Of a stretch of DNA of 64,000 nt, positions 33,681 through 44,439 are shown in pieces. Each line of letters starts with the position of its first letter. Positions within the stretch are counted from its first letter, which is position 1. The notes beneath the pieces were generated by a model, which did no database searches, was not told where the DNA came from, and was given only the letters and a program-made list of their open reading frames with translations. The DNA is taken from assembly GCA_037783545.1 (NCBI GenBank), contig JBBELK010000691.1, forward strand, positions 759,001 through 823,000. Reading direction: 5' to 3'. The position numbers and the translations under genes are program-made. The DNA is from Henricia sp. BOLD:AAB3569 (lineage: Eukaryota > Echinodermata > Asteroidea > Spinulosida > Echinasteridae).

Positions 33681-34289
33681 TCTATAAGTTGGCCTACTTG
33701 ACACTATTTGGTGCTTCTGCAACAACCACACCTTCACATCACTGTACAAGATCTACCAAATAAATCTCATTCTTATGCCCAGAAGAATTCATTATCCAAA
33801 TCTAAATTGATTCTTTAAAAGATAGAAACCCTTTCTCTACCCACCATTTTCAATAAGTTCTCATTACCAAGAGCAATTTACACAAGATTTGCACCAAATG
33901 GTGCTTCCTCCCCATTCAAGCGGACCACGGAACCGTGAATGATTCCCACTTGGTTCAGCCGGACAACTACCAAAATAGGATTCTTTCATTAACCGCTCGG
34001 CCATCCCACGGACAATTGGATTTGCGGAGCAATAATTGCCCAAACCGTGGCTGAAAATGTCCCCAGCAATAGCCCTGTTTTTTCTTGGTGTTGGGAGAAG
34101 GAAGGAATGGTACGACAAAACAATAAGGCTGGATAATCTTCTCACCCTGTGATTGGCCAATTAACTTAGTTTAGACTAACAAGCTTTATATTAGAGTCTT
34201 CATGTGTTCAGCTGGAATGGCTTACCGTGGTGCGCTGCTGCACGAATGTGCTGATATTATCAATTATGTTGCACGCTCTGGACATTCTG
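33681..34289. other. non-coding stretch with a lone tRNA A-box-like word
   Basis: On the minus strand GATGGCCGAGCGGTTAA (near 33991-34007) looks like a leucine/serine tRNA 5' arm, but no B box follows at the right distance, so no tRNA or SINE is called. An open frame of 98 codons (minus, 33864-34160) has no domain. Confidence 0.45.
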
Positions 34290-34406
34290 CAGCCGATTTC
34301 ACGAAACTTTACGCAATTGCGCAAGTCCACTTATGCCATTACTTGCGCAATAATTTATGGCACAAGTGGACTTGCGCAATTGCGTAAAGTTTCGTGAAAT
34401 CGGCTG
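34290..34406. repeat. foldback with perfect 43-bp arms
   Basis: The left arm (34290-34332) starts CAGCCGATTTCACGAAACTT. The right arm (34364-34406) is its exact inverse, 43 of 43. The 31-base loop itself has TGCCAT/ATGGCA. The GATTTCAC-AAA core resembles the ends of the foldback at 41086-41199. Perfect arms suggest a young insertion or ongoing gene conversion between arms. Confidence 0.95.
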
Positions 34407-34762
34407 CTGGTCTTACAAATTTTGCAAAAAGGGAATAAAGTTCCCACAAAATGTCATTATTGTCGTCAGTTTTGAAACCATGTAGTCCTTTGACAAATAC
34501 TTTATCTGTTATGTCATTGATAAGAAAATCTGGCTTAAAAAGGGAGAATTTTAAAGTAAAGAGAGGGTATATTTCGAAAATTCTCTTCCATCTGAAAATC
34601 ATACTTTAACTGCAAACAGAAATTGAAGTTCAGTACTATCCGAGCTTGTGACAAAAAGAAAATTCCCAAACATTTTTAACCGTAACACTCATCAATCCTC
34701 ATGATTTTACATACACCCTTGGGAGTTACAGTGGCCCGCTGTAGGACCATCGAACCCGCCAT
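34407..34762. other. non-coding stretch, nothing recognised
   Basis: AT-rich. A minus-strand open frame runs from here into the foldback and is an artefact. Confidence 0.5.
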
Positions 34763-34845
34763 CGGCATGCTCGGTGGTCAAGGGGTTAAGCAGCTGCCTA
34801 GTATGCAGGAGGTCGTGGGTTCGAGTCCTGCCCTAGCACGCTAAG
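34763..34845 (+). mobile_element. tRNA-derived pseudogene or SINE head
   Basis: GGTCAAGGGGTTAAG followed by a perfect B box GGTTCGAGTCC (34818-34828) is tRNA-like (leucine/serine type). It resembles the tRNA-derived fragment inside the MITE at 10321-10478 (shared TGCAGGAGGT, GTGGGTTCGAGTCC). The acceptor ends do not pair well, so a working tRNA is unlikely. After it, AATAACTTCCATG repeats twice. Confidence 0.65.
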
Positions 34846-34938
34846 AGTTTTTAGCGTGTCCGTGGGAAATAACTTCCATGGGCGAATAACTTCCATGTAT
34901 CATCATATTGAACAACGCAATATTTACTTAGTTAAAAG

Positions 34939-35230
34939 TTATGCACCTATCAATTGTTTCCCCCACCCCTCTATCCCCGGGCTACCCCACCTAAGAGGTG
35001 GGGATTGTCACTTTTTTGTGACAAAATCCCCACCCCTGGGGCAACATTTAGGTGACAAAAATCCCCACCCTTGGGTGCAGAACATGCCCGTCTTGTATAC
35101 AAATACACAGGTCAAATGCCCCACCTTTGGGCCTTGAAAAATTTGACCAAACTCCCACCTAGGGGGTGGGGCATTACAGGGGGGGTGGAGGGGGAGGGAT
35201 GGGTGGGGGAAACAATTGATAGGTGCATTA
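34939..35230. mobile_element. Harbinger-like MITE with TTA target duplications
   Basis: The element (34942-35227) begins TGCACCTATCAATTGTTTCC and ends with the inverse GGAAACAATTGATAGGTGCA. The arms continue as CCCCACCC/GGGTGGGG. TTA lies directly on both sides, the 3-bp duplication typical of PIF/Harbinger insertion. The interior has several CCCCACC words (one pair inverted: CCACCTAAGAGGTGG). No coding capacity. Confidence 0.9.
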
Positions 35231-35757
35231 GGATTAATGTTAAATTCTTTTTATTATATTATTGTATGTCTTTATGTGCATGTCAGGCAGTTGAGAACAA
35301 ACAAAATCTAAATCCAACAGCAAACCAATTCCAATTCAAAACTTGAGAAACCAATCTAAATATTAGTCAACTGAATTTCCAGTCTAGAAGACTAGCACAG
35401 TAAACACACTACCTCAAATGTGGGTCAAAATCTGGAGAGACAGAGAGAGAAAGAGACGGACATGTAACATAATAAAGGCATACACATGGGAAGCGAGTCC
35501 GATGTCTTTGCTACGCAAATGTTATTTCAGGGTAGGCCATGAAGTTTATCGTACAACAGCAGAATACATACATTCATGCATTCATTCATGGGTACTCGGT
35601 CTGGCCTGGTGTCATATGCACCTCTTATTGCACTTCTCAATTGGAGTGATTTGCTTGGCACAGAAATCGGCCGCAGTAAAAATAGTTCACTGGCCTCGGA
35701 GACAAGTTACAGTTAAAAGTACGGATGTCATGTGACTTGTTAGCTTGTGAGACGTCA
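35231..35757. other. non-coding stretch, nothing recognised
   Basis: Mixed AT-rich sequence with an AG-rich patch near 35435-35458. An open frame of 105 codons (plus strand, 35418-35735) has no recognised domain. Confidence 0.45.
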
Positions 35758-37830
35758 TGTGGACATTTTCACGTTTTGTAACATTACATGTAACGTCAGT
35801 TACCGTAAAAATGGCCTTATAGTGATCCAGGGATCTACATGTAGCATGTCATCATATGACACAACATATTCTGCATTCTATGACATGCTACATGTAGCTG
35901 TCCCATTCATATAAGGGCGTTTTCAGGGTAACTGTTACATGTAACGGCAGTTACCGTCAAAATGGCCTTATAGTGATCCAGCGATCTACATGTAGCATGT
36001 CATCATATGACACAACATATCCTGCATTATATGACATGCTACATGCGACATGTAGCTGTCCCATTCATTATTTATAAGGGCGTTTTCAGGGTAACTGATG
36101 TTACATGTAACGGCAGTTACCGTAAAAATGGCCTTATAGTGATCCAGCGATCTACATGTAGCATGTCATCATATGACACAACATATCCTGCATTCTATGA
36201 CATGCTACATGCTACATGTAGCTGTCCCATTCATTATTGATAAGGGCGTTTTCAGGGTAACTGATGTTACATGTAACGGCAGTTACCGTAAAAATGGCCT
36301 TATAGTGATCCAGCGATCTACATGTAGCATGTCATCATATGACACAACATATCCTGCATTATATGACATGCTACATGCTACATGTAGCTGTCCCATTCAT
36401 TATTTATAAGGGCGTTTTCAGGGTAACTGATGTTACATGTAACGGCAGTTACCGTAAAAATGGCCTTATAGTGATCCAGCGATCTACATGTAGCATGTCA
36501 TCATATGACACAACATATCCTGCATTCTCTGACATGCTACATGCTACATGTAGCTGTCCCATTCATTATTTATAAGGGCGTTTTCAGGGTAACTGATGTT
36601 ACATGTAACGGCAGTTACCGTAAAAATGGCCTTATAGTGATCCAGCGATCTACATGTAGCATGTCATCATATGACACAACATATCCTGCATTATATGACA
36701 TGCTACATGTAGCTGTCCCATTCATTATTGATAAGGGCGTTTTCAGGGTAACTGATGTTACATGTAACGGCAGTTACTGTAAAAATGGCCTTATAGTGAT
36801 CCAGCGATCTACTTGTAGCATGTCATCATATGACACAACATATCCTGCATTCTCTGACATGCTACATGCTACATGTAGCTGTCCCATTCATTATTTATAA
36901 GGGCGTTTTCAGGGTAACTGATGTTACATGTAACGGCAGTTACCGTAAAAATGGCCTTATAGTGATCCAGCGATCTACATGTAGCATGTCATCATATGAC
37001 ACAACATATCCTGCATTATATGACATGCTACATGTAGCTGTCCCATTCATTATTGATAAGGGCGTTTTCAGGGTAACTGATGTTACATGTAACGGCAGTT
37101 ACTGTAAAAATGGCCTTATAGTGATCCAGCGATCTACTTGTAGCATGTCATCATATGACACAACATATCCTGCATTCTCTGACATGCTACATGCTACATG
37201 TAGCTGTCCCATTCATTATTGATAAGGGCGTTTTCAGGGTAACTGATGTTACATGTAACGGCAGTTACCGTAAAAATTGCCTTATAGTGATCCAGCGATC
37301 TACATGTAGCATGTCATCATATGACACAACATATCCTGCATTATATGACATGCTACATGTAGCTGTCCCATTCATTATTGATAAGGGCGTTTTCAGGGTA
37401 ACTGATGTTACATGTAACGGCAGTTACTGTAAAAATGGCCTTATAGTGATCCAGCGATCTACTTGTAGCATGTCATCATATGACACAACATATCCTGCAT
37501 TCTCTGACATGCTACATGCTACATGTAGCTGTCCCATTCATTATTTATAAGGGCGTTTTCAGGGTAACTGATGTTACATGTAACGGCAGTTACCGTAAAA
37601 ATGGCCTTATAGTGATCCAGCGATCTACATGTAGCATGTCATCATATGACACAACATATCCTGCATTCTATGACATGCTACATGTACATGTAGCTGTCCC
37701 ATTCATTATTGATAAGGGCGTTTTCAGGGTAACTGATGTTACATGTAACGACAGTTACCGTAAAAATGGCCTTATAGTGATCCAGCGATCTACATAGCAT
37801 GTCATCCTATGACATAACATATCCTGCATC
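35758..37830. repeat. 13-copy palindromic satellite with a 325-bp dimeric higher-order repeat
   Basis: The marker word ATGGCCTTATAGTG starts near 35811, 35962, 36128, 36294, 36460, 36626, 36785, 36951, 37110, 37276 (variant), 37435, 37601 and 37766. Spacings are 151, 166, 166, 166, 166, 159, 166, 159, 166, 159, 166 and 165. From copy 6 to copy 12 the units alternate 166 + 159, that is, a 325-bp dimer repeated three times. The 159-type units are marked by TTACTGTAAAAA and TCTACTTGTAG. Each unit holds two palindromes. One runs from TATAAGGGCGTTTTCAGGG to CCGTAAAAATGGCCTTATA around GTTACATGTAAC. The other pairs CTACATGTAGCATGTCAT with ATGACATGCTACATGTAG. Repeated open frames starting at ATGACACAACATA are artefacts, because 166 and 325 are not multiples of three. 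Confidence 0.97.
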
Positions 37831-38560
37831 AAATTTGGAAAACAAATCTTAGTATTTCATTAATTTAATGGAACTCAAGAAACAAGTCAAACTGAGAAGC
37901 AAAACGAAGCCAACAAATATTCCGATCTACTTAAAGAAAAAGGTTTTTCTGTGTTTTGGTTGGACTAATCCTGATCATCCCGATCGCAGAAAATACCCGT
38001 CTCTGCTCTGGCAGTGAGTAAATGTTATCTTCGTGGCGAAAGCACGGCACAGACAACAAGTCAAATACAGTAATTGTATTATGTGGGCTTGCGACGTTAT
38101 TTGGTTAATAGATAAAAACGCATGCCGATCATCCTAGCACCCCCACCACTGAAGAATTATTTCATGGCAAATTCTAAGCTTACTTTCCCGCAGTCCAGGC
38201 ACATTGCCTAAAATTGAATTTGTTGCTCAACTGTGACGTGAACTGTAGAAATATTTGTCACTCTAAAATAAGCAGGAGAAAAGACATGTTTGCCCATTGC
38301 CAATTTGGGGATAATAAATGTTATGATTTGGACATGTAGCCTTCTTTAATACATGTATTTGGAAGCAACATCAGCACATTTATCTTAAGTACCCTAAATC
38401 CTTCAAAATTTACTCCTTAACTTTGCAATATTTTAGAACAGTGCATTTAGCATTGCCCCAATTTAATTTAAGTCCAATTTGCACTAAAGCAGATCTCTAT
38501 GTGCCCATTTATCACGTTTATAATCATTGAACTATTTATCTTATTGTTAAAAATTTAACA
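37831..38560. other. non-coding stretch, nothing recognised
   Basis: AT-rich flank of the satellite; no gene or repeat seen. Confidence 0.5.
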
Positions 38561-38978
38561 TTAAAAGTAGTCTACAAGATTGATAAACTATTACAAATAG
38601 TTTTATCTCCCTGTATGATTGAAGATATGCATTATTAAAACCAACCTGAGTAAAAGTCAGCTCCGTACTTTGTCTAACTTTTGAGAAAACAGTCAAAAAA
38701 AGCTTTACAGTCACTTCGCCCAAAAACCACTTCACCCTGAACCTGTGCATGAAGTTGTTTTTGGGCGAAGTGGCATATGGGCGAAGTGGTGTTTTGGGCG
38801 AAGTGGCTTTTGGGCGAAGTGAATTTTCAATCTCTTGAGATAAAAATTAATTGTTTTACTTATTTCTCAAAGACTATAGCACTTCAGACAAAACCATTTT
38901 ATCATGTTTATATTGTGTAAGTGTAAATCTGTGAACATTTCTGATTTTCGAGATACCAATTATGTGTTTTACCTTTAA
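38561..38978 (+). mobile_element. TTAA-flanked element with internal GGGCGAAGTGG minisatellite, copy A
   Basis: It begins TTAAAAGTAG and ends CCTTTAA. The left body has CTATTACAAATAGTT and CTTTGTCTAACTTTTGAGA. The centre is made of GGGCGAAGTGG units, partly in inverted order (CACTTCGCCCAAAAACCACT against TTTTTGGGCGAAGTGG). The right body has TCTCAAAGACTATAGCACTT and TCTGATTTTCGAGA. Copy B at 41651-42161 is the same element in the opposite orientation. TTAA ends suggest piggyBac-type mobilisation. No protein is encoded. Confidence 0.87.
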
Positions 38979-40683
38979 TTCTCAGACATAAAAATGAAAG
39001 AATAAAAGGTTTTAAAAACAACAAAGATTTCGAAAGAAGGCTTCTAGTTCTGTATCCTTATTTGTTTACTTCCAACTTCTCTCAAGATGTTAAAACATGT
39101 TACTAATTTTAGATTTTTGGTTTTTAAAATTTGTGTCAATGGCCAGCTTTTCACATAGGCCTACTATTTGTTTTACTTTAGTTTGGACTTTTCATCTAAA
39201 ATTAGTACAAACGTACTGATTTTTTACACAAAGACTCGAGTGCGATGTAAGCAAGGACAAGGGAATACTGATTATTTTGAACAGAAACAAAAAGAAACTG
39301 TTATCGCTCACCAATGATACATCATGATGTAATCTTGCCTAGGGCTGGGATTGTGTGTCACAGCATGCAAAGCAGGGTGAAAACAATGGTCTGTCAAAAG
39401 AGCGCCCTCTGCTGACTCATTGCATCCATGCCTAGCAACTACATGACTAATGTGATGCATACAGAATGCATGGGAGGACCCTAGAGTTTTTGTTGTCTAA
39501 ATTAAATGAACAATAATTAAAAATGAACAATTAAATAAATACTAAAATAAACAAATGACTCATTACACATAGTACTTTGGTCTTTCCTTTAGTTAATACA
39601 TCATTTGACACTACATTTCTGATGTGTTTAAAATTTGTGTCAATCTATTTATGAACAACGCATTGTTTGAGTTACTTTCTGCAACGTGTTACATACCAGT
39701 AGCTCGCCTCTACAGAAATAGACAAATTAAAGAACTTGAGAACATTTTCTGGATAGAGTTGCTCCGTACCAATGTGAAACATGTCTTATGTGAACTTTGC
39801 GACCCGGTAAACTAAGAAACCAGAATCCATTTTGCAACGAGAAAGACGACCAAGGAGTGGGGAAAGTGGAGACCCTCGGGCAAACAGGTTCTGAACTTTG
39901 TCTAGCATTTCCATCCACCTTATTGGCATTGCGTGGCATGCTCGCGTATTGACACTGCTAAGCTTTCCAAAGAGAGTATCAGTAGCAACCCAAGTGGAAA
40001 TTAATCTCCCAAAATGGCCTTTTAAACCGGGGTACTTAAATGAAAAGGTGGCTTTACCCCGATCAACTGACTCGTGGTAATACACAACCACGGGAGGGGG
40101 GTCGAGCCTGAAGCATCTCTCTCGGATTCTGTTGATCAAAAACATGATCTAAGATCTCCCCACGCAACTCTCAGTATTCTAAGATGCTTAAAAATGTGAA
40201 TGCAAACAAGAAAAAGGATTGAAGAAGCTTTGGGGGACATTATGACTACGTCTTGGTAAATACGCCTTGCAGGAAAACGACAAACAGGCAAAGACAAGGG
40301 GGAGGGGCAGGGGGATCGAAGTTGAAGAAAAAACTTGTACGAAAATGAGGAATTACGAATTTGTATGTAAGAATGATTTATGGCTGTATCTAGATTTGAC
40401 GACATGGTGGCCACGCAGAGAGCAATTATGGAGACGCAACGCGACGAGTATGATTGCTTGTAAACACTGAAGCAATACTAAGCTGAGATTTCTAGTTTGA
40501 TACGTACGCCTCCTCAGCATATTAAACTGTCTTGCAGACGTTATGAAGAGGTGGACAGGCTCCAAATCCTCCCCCACTACCGGCCCCAAAACATACAAGA
40601 ATCTTGGCCAAAAAGTGGAGCATGTGTGATAAAAACCGAAATATACGACAGAAGAACCAAATATTGCATACCTGTAAGAGACT
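38979..40683. other. non-coding stretch; 39.78-40.15 kb less AT-rich
   Basis: AT-rich to 39.7 kb. Between 39.78 and 40.15 kb the sequence is balanced, with a 119-codon minus-strand open frame that has no recognisable domain. This could be a conserved element (it contains GGAAATTAATCTCC) or a small unrecognised exon. No gene is called. Confidence 0.4.
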
Positions 40684-40820
40684 TAGGCTGGATCCGAATT
40701 AGTGGCTTTGGCTGCGGCTATGGCTGTTGCTATGTCGTTGCTATGGGCGGACAATGACAGTCCTTAGAAACAGCATAGCAACAGCCACAGCCACAGCCAC
40801 TAATTCGGATCCAGCTTTAA
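40684..40820. mobile_element. foldback element with GCTGGATCCGAATTAGTGGC arms
   Basis: The left arm runs GCTGGATCCGAATTAGTGGC, then TTTGGCTGCGGCTATGGC. The right arm is the inverse with few mismatches over about 48 bp. The loop of about 30 bases holds GGGCGGACAATGACAG. The outer edges read TTAGGC and GCTTTAA, so TTAA-type flanks are possible but imperfect on the left. Internal GGCTNTGG units give it a minisatellite look. Confidence 0.82.
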
Positions 40821-41085
40821 TCTCAGTTAATCAATACACAGTCTGTTCCAAAACTGCTTCGTGATTAAAGAAACGTGCAGTAGAAAGTCTGTACTTTTCA
40901 AGGGGGTTTTCAACCTTTTAGAAAGATCATAGTCGGGTCAAGATGTCTAAGATCATAAATTATGTCCGATCTTATCACAATGCAGATATTAATCCTATTT
41001 TATCTCATTTATCCCATTTTAATCCTGCTCAATCCACAACTGCCTATACACCATTGTACATACAGGAGATAACCCTAAAACTCCA
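40821..41085. other. non-coding spacer
   Basis: AT-rich; nothing recognised. Confidence 0.5.
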
Positions 41086-41199
41086 GGGGTCGATTTCACA
41101 AAACGCTAAGATTCGTCTCAGGAAGGGTTACTCGTTTTATCTTGATACAAATACTATGTAGGATCAATCCTAAGATAAGAGTTTTGTGAAATCGGCCCC
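41086..41199. mobile_element. small foldback, GGGG-CGATTTCACAAAAC ends
   Basis: GGGGTCGATTTCACAAAAC is inverted at the right as GTTTTGTGAAATCGGCCCC (one mismatch). The arms continue through CTAAGAT/ATCCTAAGAT-type words. Elements with this end are very common in deuterostome invertebrate genomes (from memory). The 34290-34406 foldback shares the CGATTTCACRAAAC core. Confidence 0.87.
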
Positions 41200-41650
41200 A
41201 GGTACAACAAGGATTGTGTATTATTCCCTTTGCCACAACCAAGACATTTGACTGAACATTACAGAAAACCAGCTTAATGTGAAATGCCTACGATCCAAAC
41301 CAGAATCGCGCTTTTTCCTGCAGGGGATGCGCATATTTCTAACTGGAAAAGCAGAGACCAGACTGTCAAAAAACAACGGCAAATGTATTCAAGGGGAACA
41401 TTCTGCTTCAAACCACATGATGGTGAGCATTGCAAATTGCCATTTGTGTAACCTAAGGGAAAACGAATCCCAACCTTCTGTATAATTGCGGTGTAATGTA
41501 CAGAGCTAAGTGTAGCAATCGTTATAAAGATTAGGGCTTGAATGTGATTGTACGGGGGCAGAGTGGAATGGCTGGGGGGAAACTTTATTAGGCCCCCTCT
41601 AACTCTGCTCCCCCTCCCCCCAAAAAACAAACCCTTTTGTTTAGCTTCTC
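41200..41650. other. non-coding stretch, nothing recognised
   Basis: Mixed sequence with a C-rich patch near 41609-41625. A minus-strand open frame of 118 codons has no domain. Confidence 0.45.
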
Positions 41651-42161
41651 TTAAAGGCAGTATACAAAATCTCGAAAATCAGAAATGTTCACAGATTTAC
41701 GCCTAACTTACACAATATAAACATGATGACCGTAGAAAACTTCCCCTGAAATGGTTCTGTCTGAAGTGCTACAGTCTTTGAGAAATTAGTAAAACAATTA
41801 GTTTTCAATTCGAAAATTCAATTCGCCCCAAAACCATTTCGCCCAAGTGCCATTTCGCCCCAAACCACTTCGCCCGAGTGCCATTTCACCCCAAATTACT
41901 TCGTCCAAACACTACATCGCCCAAATGCCACTTCGCCCCAAAACCACTTCGTGCACAGGCCGTGGTTCTGGGCGAAATGGTTCAGGGCGAAATGGTTTTG
42001 GAACGAAATGACTGCAAACCCTTTTTTGACTGTTTTCTCAAAAGTTAGACGAAGTATGGAGCTGGTTTTTGCTGATGTTGGTTTTAATCATGCATATCTT
42101 CAATCACACAGGGGGATACAACTATTTGTAACAGTTTACCAATCATGTATACTATCTTTAA
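41651..42161 (-). mobile_element. TTAA-flanked element with internal minisatellite, copy B (inverted relative to copy A)
   Basis: The ends TTAAAGGCAGTATACA and TGTATACTATCTTTAA are inverted with two mismatches. The centre (about 41815-42000) has some eight units of CATTTCGCCC or CACTTCGCCCCAAA type, turning at GTGCACAGGCCGTGG into GGGCGAAATGG units. It is about 90 bp longer than copy A, mostly from extra minisatellite units. Open frames here are artefacts. Confidence 0.9.
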
Positions 42162-43508
42162 TGCTTTTAAACACAGCACAATCTGGCAGAGAGAGCCTAC
42201 TGTCCCTATACCTCAACACACTGTTGAGGATGCGCAAACATCCCACCCATCCAAATTATCCCACCCCCCTCCCCACCAAAAAAAAAGCCCGAAAATAATT
42301 CCTTTAAAGTTCCTTGCATGTTTGAGATACAATGAGGGAACAATGGAGTGGGAGTTTCCTTTTCCACTTATTGTGCACCAAATATTACTTTTGGTCTACT
42401 GGCCCCAACTCCCCTAACCCTCTGACCCTCTAACCCCCTCAACCACCACCCCCAAAACAAATCTTATTTTCAGTTCGAATGGAACTTGAAATTTGCATTT
42501 CTTTGTTGGCATGAGTATTATCTGTTTTATACCCGTTTCTAAATTAAACATGAAACGGGAGGAGAACCTGGGGTAGGGGGGCACTTGCCCAATCATGTCC
42601 AATCGGTCAAATGGTTGCAGATGGGTAGACTTCCTGAGTTAAGGTTGGGGTAAACACAATAGATGGATGGGAGTCTCCTTTGCTCGTGACAAAAGGGGAA
42701 GGTAGGGAAACAACTATACCCACGATGATTGAAAGTATCAATTCCATCCGCAACTGGACAAGTCATCTAAATGATGAAATATTCAACAGGAAAAAACCAA
42801 GGCAGACTTTTTTGTGGGGACTTATCAATTATATTTTCTTTATTTTCCCCCTCCCCCAACCCCCTAGATACTGCACAGACCTACAGCTTCAAAAGTGAGT
42901 TAAACCAAGCCAAAACGGATGAACAAAAGAAGACAAAATTCAAGACATTTTAGCAGAGTTTGTTAAAATTTTGAGGTTACAATACTTCAAATATTTTACT
43001 CACAGACAAAACTGCTACACAAAAAATATTTTCAGATAAATCCTTACTTGTTTGCGTAGTCAGTTTCTTCAGAGTGAAAGCAATCCGCTCAGCTGGGACC
43101 CACATACGCAAAAATGAGCCTTGGAGTTGAATAAAACAAGTTTGCTTATTGCAATAAAAACATCTTAAAGCAAGTCTTTGTGTTTGCTTTTGAAATGATT
43201 CCTTTTGAATGATTCCTGGCATATCTTCAGGCAATAAACCACACATTGGCTCAGTCTAAATATCAAGATTAGAGTGGGCAGCTGGTAACGTTAATGCCAA
43301 ACAAGCATTGCTTTATCTCTGCATAAACTGCAACAATTCCTTTACAAATTCTCATTCATTTCCGATCAAATTAAATGGCAAATGGGGGGAGGGGGGTGGG
43401 GGTTGATTTAAATTTCAAACATGGATGTCATCATCAACCTTTACAAAGGAGCCACATCAAGTAGGGAGTAAAGAGACAAATTGGGAGGTTTTATAGTACA
43501 AGTGCAGT
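42162..43508. other. non-coding stretch with C-rich patches
   Basis: Short C-rich runs lie near 42245-42275 and 42410-42450, and G-rich sequence near 43385-43402. No gene or repeat family seen. Confidence 0.5.
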
Positions 43509-43824
43509 TTAAGCTAAGTTCATCTTCTCCACCGAACTCACTCGCCGCACCTCGCCGAGTGTAGTCCCCGTCGAATTTTTATGCGATCATAAAAATCTGC
43601 TTTGCGCATAGTAGTCGCCGAGGTATAAACGGGCTCTGCGGCGCACTTTGTATACGCGTTTTCATTCAGAGCGCGCGCATAGAAACGGGTGGAAACGACC
43701 CGTCCGCTCAGATGCGGACTGACCGCGCACTGTTGAACTTGTTTGACCCTACTCGCCGCAACTGCGTTGGACAAAATATCCGTTCCGCATGTAGGTCGCC
43801 GAACGAGTATGGATTGGGCTTTAA
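43509..43824. mobile_element. CG-rich MITE-like element between TTAA sites (tentative)
   Basis: The outer ends TTAAGCTAAGTTCAT and (inverted) TTAAAGCCCAATCCAT are similar. The interior is rich in CG (CTCGCCGCACCTCGCCGAG, GAGCGCGCGC, GGTCGCCGAACGAG) with inverted CGCCGA words. Its composition is unlike the neighbours. The arms are poor, so this is a tentative old element. A 105-codon minus-strand open frame is not called. Confidence 0.5.
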
Positions 43825-44439
43825 AGAAAAATGTGACATTATTCAAAAAGAGCAACCATATTGGAAACAGCAGGACAAGAATACTTCAACACAGATGACA
43901 AAATATGAAATGCAGTACATTGAAGGATAAGCTAGGAAAAGAATAACGGATTGTCCATTAATCTCAAGGAAATCTGAGGATGGCTCAATTTAAGGAGGGA
44001 GAGTTTCTCAAAATCAAACCTAGCAAAATGTTTTTTTTTATAGGCCTAAATGTAGGCAGGGGAAGACAACTAAAAAGAATATACATGTATTCACAAATGG
44101 TGATTTATTCCACAGGAAAGTATGGCTGTTACCACTAATAGCGAGGAATAAATCTTTGGACACAAATCACTTTTAACCACTTGGGTTGATAAAAAGTTCA
44201 ACGACAGAGGCTATGGGATAAAAAAGGACTTGAAATCAACAATTTGACTATGGATACACTTAAGGAATCTTGTCCTCTTTCTCTTTTGTTCCTGTCTCCC
44301 CTTCCCCTCCCCTCCCCTAACCCTTCCCCCTCCCCCTCCCCAGAGTAGAACATTCTTTTAAAAAAATTTAACAAAAGACTTTGATTTTTCAAATTGAGAA
44401 CATCTATTCTTAAATAAATAAAAACAAGAAGAAATCAGC
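43825..44439. other. non-coding stretch with a CCCCT-rich patch
   Basis: AT-rich. CCCCTCCCCT-type sequence lies at 44298-44341. Nothing else seen. Confidence 0.5.

Noticed and set aside
33991-34007. tRNA gene on the minus strand
   Set aside because: Only an A-box-like arm; no B box or acceptor pairing.
36007-37797. Series of similar 77-131 codon open frames starting at ATGACACAACATA
   Set aside because: They are the satellite read in shifting phase; unit lengths of 166 and 325 are not multiples of three.
39786-40145. 119-codon minus-strand open frame
   Set aside because: No recognisable domain or splice context; kept only as a less AT-rich stretch.
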